Source of the DNA: Pseudomonas tumuqii
GTDB lineage: Bacteria > Pseudomonadota > Gammaproteobacteria > Pseudomonadales > Pseudomonadaceae
DNA length: 64,000 nt
NCBI RefSeq assembly: GCF_013184545.1
Contig: NZ_JAAOJA010000003.1
Span: 62,001 to 126,000 of the forward strand
Direction of reading: 5' to 3'
This document shows positions 58,818-64,000 of this stretch, one piece after another. The notes beneath the pieces were generated by a model. That model was not told where the DNA came from. It searched no databases and saw nothing but the letters and a program-made list of their open reading frames with translations. A program made the position numbers and the translations under genes. The stretch's first letter is position 1. Each line of letters starts with the position of its first letter.

Positions 58818-59555
58818 CGTGATTGCTCCTTTGGTTTAGAAGAGTTGCGCTGTCCGACTGTTTGTTATATGGACAGCTCTTTCTTTTTGTGTCGGCGCTA
58901 ACTTATAGCACGCAGCTAAAGTTGGCGATAGTTGCAATCTATTCCTTGCACTTTGTTCACGGTCATGTCGCAAAAGACGATGAAGCATGTCGCAATTCTG
59001 TAGATTCCCGCGTGTGTTTTGCAGCGCTGACGAATTCTGCAGTTTCGGTTGGCGATAACCGGGTTTTGCTGCTTGGCCGCCCAGTATTCCGGGTGGCGCA
59101 GTAGTTATAGCAAGAGTCGTGCTCAAAATGCATGGTTCTCGTTGGATGCCGATATTTTGCCGAACCCGAGCTGCGCCTGTCGAGCATTGTAAAGGTATTG
59201 CCGTCAGGTTTCATGGGGTTTACAGCCGCTCCATGCCAGCTGTACCAGCAGTGAAAGGTTGACAGGGCCGTTGGCTTCTCATGGCCGTACGCGGCATTCG
59301 GCTGAGCGCGCGGGGTTGCGCGGGTAACGCTTGTGGGGGTCGCCATTACGCTAAGAAACAAACCGTGCGCAATAATGGTGCGTGCTCTGTTGTCCTGGGC
59401 TGCTGCATGGCGAGCTTGTGCGTTGCCGGGCTCGGGGGGGGCAGGTGAATCCGCTGCGGCTCCCGCGTATCCTGCTGACCCGTCGCTTGGCATGTCGGGT
59501 TTGCGCTTATGGCACTAAGCTTTGTCTATTCAATGGTGTGGCAGGAGGGTGGCCT
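58818..59555. other. Long intergenic stretch
   Basis: About 740 bases between the porin and the HIT gene. It is expected to hold the porin promoter and perhaps regulatory sites. Several open frames of 90-180 codons exist on both strands but lack ribosome sites and plausible composition. No RNA gene recognised. Confidence 0.35.
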
Positions 59556-59981
59556 ATGTTTGTTCTGGATCCGCGTTTGCAGCAGGACACTCTGCCGGTG
59601 GGCGATTTTTCGCTGTGTCGTTTGCTGCTGATGAATGATGCGCACTACCCCTGGTTTGTCCTGGTGCCCAGGCGCGAAGAGGTGAGTGAGCTGTTTCAGC
59701 TCGATGCCGATGATCAGCAAGCCTTGTGGCAGGAAACCACGATGCTGGCCGAGACGCTCAAGGATGCCTTCGGTGCCGACAAAATGAACATTGCCACCCT
59801 GGGCAATATGGTCAGCCAACTGCACATGCATGTGATCGTGCGGCGGCGTGACGATGCAGCCTGGCCGGCACCGGTGTGGGGCAGGCTGCCTGCGCAGCCG
59901 TATGGCGATGAGCAGGTGCTGGCGATCAAGGACAGGTTGCGCCTGGTGCTGGGCGAAAATTTCTGTTTTATCGAGGACTGA
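59556..59981 (+). CDS. HIT-family protein
   Basis: ATG at 59556 with GGAGG gives 141 residues; the frame is open further up but without signals. The HIT motif reads QLHMHVIVR: the second and third histidines of HxHxH are present, and the first is Gln, as in some branches of the family. Members hydrolyse nucleotide-linked phosphates such as AMP-lysine or diadenosine compounds. It is followed 3 bases later by slyX. Confidence 0.88.
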   Translation: MFVLDPRLQQDTLPVGDFSLCRLLLMNDAHYPWFVLVPRREEVSELFQLDADDQQALWQETTMLAETLKDAFGADKMNIATLGNMVSQLHMHVIVRRRDDAAWPAPVWGRLPAQPYGDEQVLAIKDRLRLVLGENFCFIED

Positions 59982-59984
59982 GGG

Positions 59985-60191
59985 ATGAAGGCGGAGCAAC
60001 GAATCACCGATCTGGAAAGCCGTTTGGCTTTTCAGGATGACACCATCCAGGCGCTCAACGATGTACTGGTGGCGCAGCAACGTGAGTTGGATCGCTTGCA
60101 GTTGCAGGTCGCGGCTTTGGCCAGGCGTCAGGATGAAATAGCTGGGCAGCTCGACTCGGCTGACGATGAGGCGCCACCGCCTCACTATTAG
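59985..60191 (+). CDS. slyX: SlyX family protein
   Basis: A 68-residue coiled-coil protein starting [21 protein letters not shown] with the family middle [20 protein letters not shown] and a PPPHY tail. Its function is unknown. It shares a transcript with the HIT gene. Confidence 0.93.
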   Translation: MKAEQRITDLESRLAFQDDTIQALNDVLVAQQRELDRLQLQVAALARRQDEIAGQLDSADDEAPPPHY

Positions 60192-60216
60192 TCTCTGGCA
60201 GCCGTCTTATAAACAG

Positions 60217-60240
60217 AAAAGCCCGCACTCTGCGGGCTTT
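60217..60240. terminator. Terminator after slyX
   Basis: AAAGCCCGCA-CTC-TGCGGGCTTT between converging genes. Confidence 0.88.
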
Positions 60241-60267
60241 CTGCTTTCAAGGGGTTAGCTAAGGGGG

Positions 60268-60885
60268 TTAGCGGCGGGCGGGGGAAGCGGCAATCACGTC
60301 TTCCGCTTGCAGGCCCTTGTCGCGTTGCATGACGGAGAACTCGACGCGTTGGCCCTCGACCAATACTCGATGGCCCTCGCCGCGAATCGCGCGAAAGTGC
60401 ACAAAGATGTCGTCACCCGAGTCGCGGGAGATGAAGCCGAAGCCTTTGGAGGTATTGAACCATTTGACTGTGCCGGTTTCTCGGTCAGTCATGTTGTGGG
60501 TAACGGCGCTGTCGCGGATTTTCAAGCGCAGGTTGGTCGCCAGGTGCAGCAGTACTGCGGCGAGCACGGCAAGCAAGCTGAACAGGGGGGCGGGCAGGTC
60601 GGCAATCGTTGGTAGCGGGGCCAGTAGAATCAAGGCTTGCAGCAGGGTGCCCAGGATCAGCAGGGCGGAAACCAGGTTTTGCAGTTGATGGCGCAGGCCG
60701 GCATGCCAGATAGGCAATTGGGGTGCCAGGATCAGGTTAAGTAAGCCGAACAAGGCAAGGCACAGGGCTTCTGGCTGTTGCAGAAATGGCAGGGGTTGAT
60801 TGCTTAGGCTTGGCACAAATGACAGCAGCAGGGCGGTGAGGCCCGTTAGCAGGTGGACAATTTTCAACATATTCAATGAGCTCAC
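60268..60885 (-). CDS. Membrane-anchored cold-shock domain protein
   Basis: A 205-residue protein with three to four hydrophobic segments ([72 protein letters not shown]) joined to a C-terminal cold-shock domain with the RNA-binding motifs [17 protein letters not shown] and [13 protein letters not shown] 60885 or ATG 60870 may be the start. An internal ATG at about residue 131 ([13 protein letters not shown]) is where a free CspA protein would begin, so two products are possible. The full-length form is known in pseudomonads. Confidence 0.85.
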   Translation of the reverse strand: MSSLNMLKIVHLLTGLTALLLSFVPSLSNQPLPFLQQPEALCLALFGLLNLILAPQLPIWHAGLRHQLQNLVSALLILGTLLQALILLAPLPTIADLPAPLFSLLAVLAAVLLHLATNLRLKIRDSAVTHNMTDRETGTVKWFNTSKGFGFISRDSGDDIFVHFRAIRGEGHRVLVEGQRVEFSVMQRDKGLQAEDVIAASPARR

Positions 60886-61039
60886 TTGTTAAAAGGATCG
60901 CCAGGAAGAGCCGATTGCACAGGCATTGCCTTGGGTTGAGGGCGTTGTGGATGCGCGTGTAGTCGGCCTATGCGCTGATCCAGTGATTCGGAACAGCGGC
61001 ACGGGGCGTATTTAACAGCAAAGAGGTGAGCTACTCAAA

Positions 61040-62116
61040 TCAAGCGCTTAGGGCGTTTTCGCAAGCCTCGGGGTGGACCTGGTTGCGACCGCTGTGTTTG
61101 GCCTGGTAAAGCGCGTCATCGGCGCGGGTAAGCAGGCTTTCCGGATTGTCGCCGGGTTTGGCGAGGGCGAAGCCAAAGGAGGCGCTGATGCTATCCAGTA
61201 CCTGGTCGGTGCGGCGTACTTTTATCCGTAGTGACTGGATTTTCTGGCGCAGGCCTTCGGCGAAGGCGTGTGCGCTCTGGGTATCGAAGCACTCGCGAAG
61301 AATTACGCAGAACTCTTCACCGCCGTAACGCGCGGCGGTAGCGCGTGGCGGCAGTGCAGCGCGCAGCAGTTGGCCGACATGCTGGAGAACCCGATCGCCC
61401 AGCGGATGACCATATTGATCGTTGAACTGTTTGAAGTGGTCGATATCCAGCATCACCAGGGCCACACCCTGGTGTTCGCCAGTCAGTGCCTGTTCCAGCA
61501 GGCGGGTGAAGGCGTGTCGGTTGAATACCTGGGTCAGGCTGTCGAGGGTTGCCGCGACGTGGGCGCGCTCCAGCTGGCCGCGCAAGTGTTGGATCTCGTT
61601 CTGCGCGGCGCGTATGCGGTAGAGGAATTTCTCTTGCTGATCCTGCATCAGTTGGGTGCTTTGTTGCAGGTCGTTCAATACGTTGGGCAGGTCATCGATG
61701 ATCGGCTCTTTCAGGGCGGCGAGCCCCTGCTCCAGGCTGGCTTGATAGTGGTGGCTACCGGCCACGCTGAGCGAAACATCGTCTTCGATGCCGTCGACCA
61801 GTTCGATGACTTGTTGTTGGCCCGCGCGGGCTTCTTCGAGTTCGTGACGAATGACGTAGTCGCGGAACAATTTGACGGCTGCCTCTGCGGGGAAGCTGTC
61901 GAAATCCGTGACGATCTTGTCCAGGCGACGATTGAGCTCCGGCTCCTGGCCTTGGCTGTAGGTATACCAAAGCGCGTAGTGCAGCGGATTAGGTGGTATG
62001 CCATGACGCATCATCAAGGGCACGGCCTGCTTCAGCAGGGCCGCCGCCTCGCGAGTGTCTTCCGGGTAGCGCTCGAGAATGCTCGGGGTTTTGTTTGGCT
62101 TGCTCATGCATGTCAC
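61040..62116 (-). CDS. Soluble diguanylate cyclase (GGDEF)
   Basis: Makes cyclic di-GMP. The 358-residue protein lacks membrane segments; the first 170 residues are helical with a coiled coil (LRGQLERAH) before the GGDEF domain starting TLDSLTQVFNRHAF. Active-site motif is GGEEF; there is no RxxD inhibition site five residues before it (PPRA), so feedback inhibition is unlikely. The start may be ATG 62116 or 62107. The N-terminal region could be a sensory or dimerisation module. Confidence 0.9.
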   Translation of the reverse strand: MTCMSKPNKTPSILERYPEDTREAAALLKQAVPLMMRHGIPPNPLHYALWYTYSQGQEPELNRRLDKIVTDFDSFPAEAAVKLFRDYVIRHELEEARAGQQQVIELVDGIEDDVSLSVAGSHHYQASLEQGLAALKEPIIDDLPNVLNDLQQSTQLMQDQQEKFLYRIRAAQNEIQHLRGQLERAHVAATLDSLTQVFNRHAFTRLLEQALTGEHQGVALVMLDIDHFKQFNDQYGHPLGDRVLQHVGQLLRAALPPRATAARYGGEEFCVILRECFDTQSAHAFAEGLRQKIQSLRIKVRRTDQVLDSISASFGFALAKPGDNPESLLTRADDALYQAKHSGRNQVHPEACENALSA

Positions 62117-62276
62117 TGTGGCAAGTTGCGGATGGCTGAAGCATAGAACAAGCGCTGTCTAGCGCCTAGGCACATTTCGGCCCAGGGCGACCTCGGTGCA
62201 GGTTCCAGGCAAAGACCGGGAGTGGCCTTTACCTGCTGATCGTTTCAATCAGTACGGGCTCTTGGTTCGGGGCCGG

Positions 62277-62747
62277 TCAGGCGTCGAGCAGGCTGCGCAG
62301 CATCCAGGCAGTTTTCTCATGCACTTGCATGCGCTGGGTCAGCACGTCTGCGGTAGGTTCGTCGCTGACCTTGTCGAGCAAGGGGAAGATCCCGCGAGCG
62401 GTGCGGATCACGGCCTCCTGGCCCTGAACCAGTTGTTTGATCATGTCGGCCGCGCTTGGCACGCCTTCTTCTTCTTTGATCGAGGACAGGCGTGCATAGG
62501 CGGCGTAGGTGCCGGGTGCCGGGAAGCCCAGGGCGCGGATGCGTTCGGCGATCTGGTCGACGGCCAGTGACAGCTCGGTGTATTGCCCTTCGAACATCAG
62601 GTGCAGGGTGTTGAACATCGGGCCGGTGACGTTCCAGTGGAAATTGTGGGTTTTCAGATACAGGGTATAAGTGTCGGCGAGCAGTCGGGACAAGCCCTCG
62701 GCGATGGCGGCGCGATCCTGCTCAGCGATTCCGATATTGATTTCCAT
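62277..62747 (-). CDS. Dps-family DNA-binding/ferritin-like protein
   Basis: ATG 62747 with AAGGAG upstream gives 156 residues. Ferroxidase residues are visible: [10 protein letters not shown] and [13 protein letters not shown]. Dps dodecamers oxidise and store iron using H2O2 and coat DNA in starved cells. The N-terminal region has few lysines, so DNA binding could be weak. Conserved near slyX and the cold-shock gene. Confidence 0.92.
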   Translation of the reverse strand: MEINIGIAEQDRAAIAEGLSRLLADTYTLYLKTHNFHWNVTGPMFNTLHLMFEGQYTELSLAVDQIAERIRALGFPAPGTYAAYARLSSIKEEEGVPSAADMIKQLVQGQEAVIRTARGIFPLLDKVSDEPTADVLTQRMQVHEKTAWMLRSLLDA

Positions 62748-62870
62748 GGCATTTCTCCTTTCAGATGGCCCGGAGCTTGTCTGGCTCCGCAATGCGCGGA
62801 GCCTAGCATAGGGGCTGCATGCTTGATCTTGGCTTATGTCAATAAGCGTCATTGTTTGATGCTATGGGGT

Positions 62871-63689
62871 TCAGTTCCTGCGCATCAGTCTGGCCAGCAG
62901 CCTGGGGTAGGCGCTCGGCAGCAGGCGTTGAATCCAGTCGAGGAGGCGGGCGTCGTTGCCGATCAGGATGCGTGGGCGTTTGGCTTTGAGTCCATCGACG
63001 ATAACCCTGGCAGCCTGTTCCGGGGTGGTGCGGGCCAGTTTGTCGAAGTCCGCGGCTGCCCGGCTGGCGTCGCATTTGCCGTTGATGCCCTGGTAAAAGC
63101 GCGCCGAGCGGGCGATGTCGGTCTTGATCCCACCAGGGTGAACGCAGCTGACCTGTACGTTGCTGTTGTGCAGTTCCTGGCGCAAGGCTTCGGTAAAACC
63201 GCGGACGGCAAACTTGCTGGCGTTATACGCCCCCTGCGAGGGCATGCTGACGATGCCGAAAATGCTGGAAACATTGATGATGTGACCTGCGTTGTGTTCC
63301 AGCAGGTGGGGCAGGAAGGCTTTGGTGCCATGCACGACGCCCCAGAAATTGATGCCCATTATCCATTCGAAGTCCTCATAGCTGAGGTTCGCAATGGTTT
63401 GTGATACGGCCACGCCGGCGTTATTGATGACCAGGTGAGCGCTGCCGTGGTGGGTCAGTACGGTGTCGGCAAAGGCGAAGACGGCCGCGCGATCGGCTAC
63501 ATCGAGGATGTGGCTGCTGACCTGGCGGTCCTGTTGGCGCAGGGCGCTGGTGATGCTTTCCAGGTTGGCGGCATTAATGTCGGCCAGCGCCAGGTGGCAG
63601 CCTTCCTTGGCCAGCAATTCGGCGAGCGCGCGGCCAATGCCAGAACCCGCGCCGGTTATTACGGCTACCTTGCCTGCAAGCGATTGCAT
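62871..63689 (-). CDS. Short-chain dehydrogenase/reductase
   Basis: A 272-residue classical SDR with the NAD(P) loop TGAGSGIG, NNAGV, the catalytic serine in INVSSIFG and YNASK. The C-terminus (AYPRLLARLMRRN) is basic and may associate with membrane. The substrate is unknown. Its right neighbour is a palindromic repeat. Confidence 0.88.
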   Translation of the reverse strand: MQSLAGKVAVITGAGSGIGRALAELLAKEGCHLALADINAANLESITSALRQQDRQVSSHILDVADRAAVFAFADTVLTHHGSAHLVINNAGVAVSQTIANLSYEDFEWIMGINFWGVVHGTKAFLPHLLEHNAGHIINVSSIFGIVSMPSQGAYNASKFAVRGFTEALRQELHNSNVQVSCVHPGGIKTDIARSARFYQGINGKCDASRAAADFDKLARTTPEQAARVIVDGLKAKRPRILIGNDARLLDWIQRLLPSAYPRLLARLMRRN

Positions 63690-63796
63690 ATGACTCCCTG
63701 AGTCGAGCCTGTGCTCGACGGTGTATGACTGTCGATGAGTGGTCGGTGGGTCTGCGGGCGAGCCTAGGCCGGCGTGGCTGTCTGGCGCAAGGGGTT

Positions 63797-64000
63797 AGCA
63801 GGTTATTGAAAAACTACCTGCTGCGTTGCCGATTCGTCGTTAAAAACAGGCTCGGGTGCGAGCCCAGGCTAGGCGCCCCCGTCAAAATGCTCATTTACAC
63901 CACGTAAACTGCGCTTTTGACTCGCTTCGCTCGTCTTGCCGGCCAGCCTTCGGCTGTTACTCCGCGACGCTGCGTTGCGCCTGTTTTTGCCTCGCCTCGG
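63797..64000. repeat. Second copy of the MITE-like element, cut by the window edge
   Basis: Starts AGCAGGTTATTGAAAAACTACCTGC, shares the GTTAAAAACAGGCTCGG, TGCTCATTTAC...GTAAACT and GCCTGTTTTTGCCT blocks with the element at 20,650, with an extra segment in the middle. The right inverted end lies beyond the window. Confidence 0.65.

Noticed and set aside
58963..59493. 176-codon minus-strand frame upstream of the porin gene
   Set aside because: Proline/alanine/threonine-rich without start signals; looks like intergenic noise.

Overview
The window looks like a Pseudomonas chromosome. The GC-rich genes carry strong Shine-Dalgarno sites, and the order rimO, dinB, gacS, cysM, rlmD, relA, mazG, purN-purM, DUF2066, AI-2E permease, hda, wrbA, arsC, yihY, tlpA-like, acylphosphatase, proS, oprD-type porin, slyX and dps is, from memory, the PA09xx block of P. 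aeruginosa. No database was searched, so the species is left open.

Region 1 (1 to about 14,980) is accessory DNA. It opens with a three-gene cassette that looks like anti-phage or anti-plasmid defence: the end of a DUF262/DUF1524 (GmrSD-like) protein, a 2,211-residue YprA/DruE-type DUF1998 helicase with a nuclease-like tail, and a UvrD-type helicase carrying a RelE-like domain at its N-terminus. It is followed by a frameshifted serine-resolvase remnant, a translationally coupled three-gene tyrosine-recombinase set on the minus strand in AT-rich DNA, decayed sequence, and a replication module: five iterons at 22 to 23 bp spacing, a TrfA-family initiator and an AlpA-like regulator. A strong hairpin terminator lies near the right border.

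Region 2 (15 to 30 kb) is mixed core and niche-specific DNA: an exported msrB-msrA pair, a membrane diguanylate cyclase, small conserved proteins, a diiron-type metallo-beta-lactamase-fold protein divergent from a nirK-nirV-sco denitrification operon with an FNR/DNR-type box, a metallophosphatase-like/GT4 fusion, rimO, cytochrome b561 and three tandem initiator tRNA genes with cloned terminators.

Region 3 (30 to 64 kb) is conserved core: SOS polymerase IV, GacS, cysteine synthase B, RlmD, RelA, MazG, purine synthesis (PurM, PurN), Hda, WrbA/ArsC, YihY, thioredoxin-like and acylphosphatase genes, a lytic transglycosylase, ProS, an OprD-family porin, HIT and SlyX proteins, a membrane-anchored cold-shock protein, a second diguanylate cyclase, Dps and a short-chain dehydrogenase. 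Several intergenic palindromes recur, including a MITE-like element at 20,650 that appears again at the right edge.

The best candidates for something not yet described are the DUF262 / YprA helicase / RelE-UvrD cassette, the coupled recombinase trio beside it, and the iteron-TrfA replicon embedded in the island.
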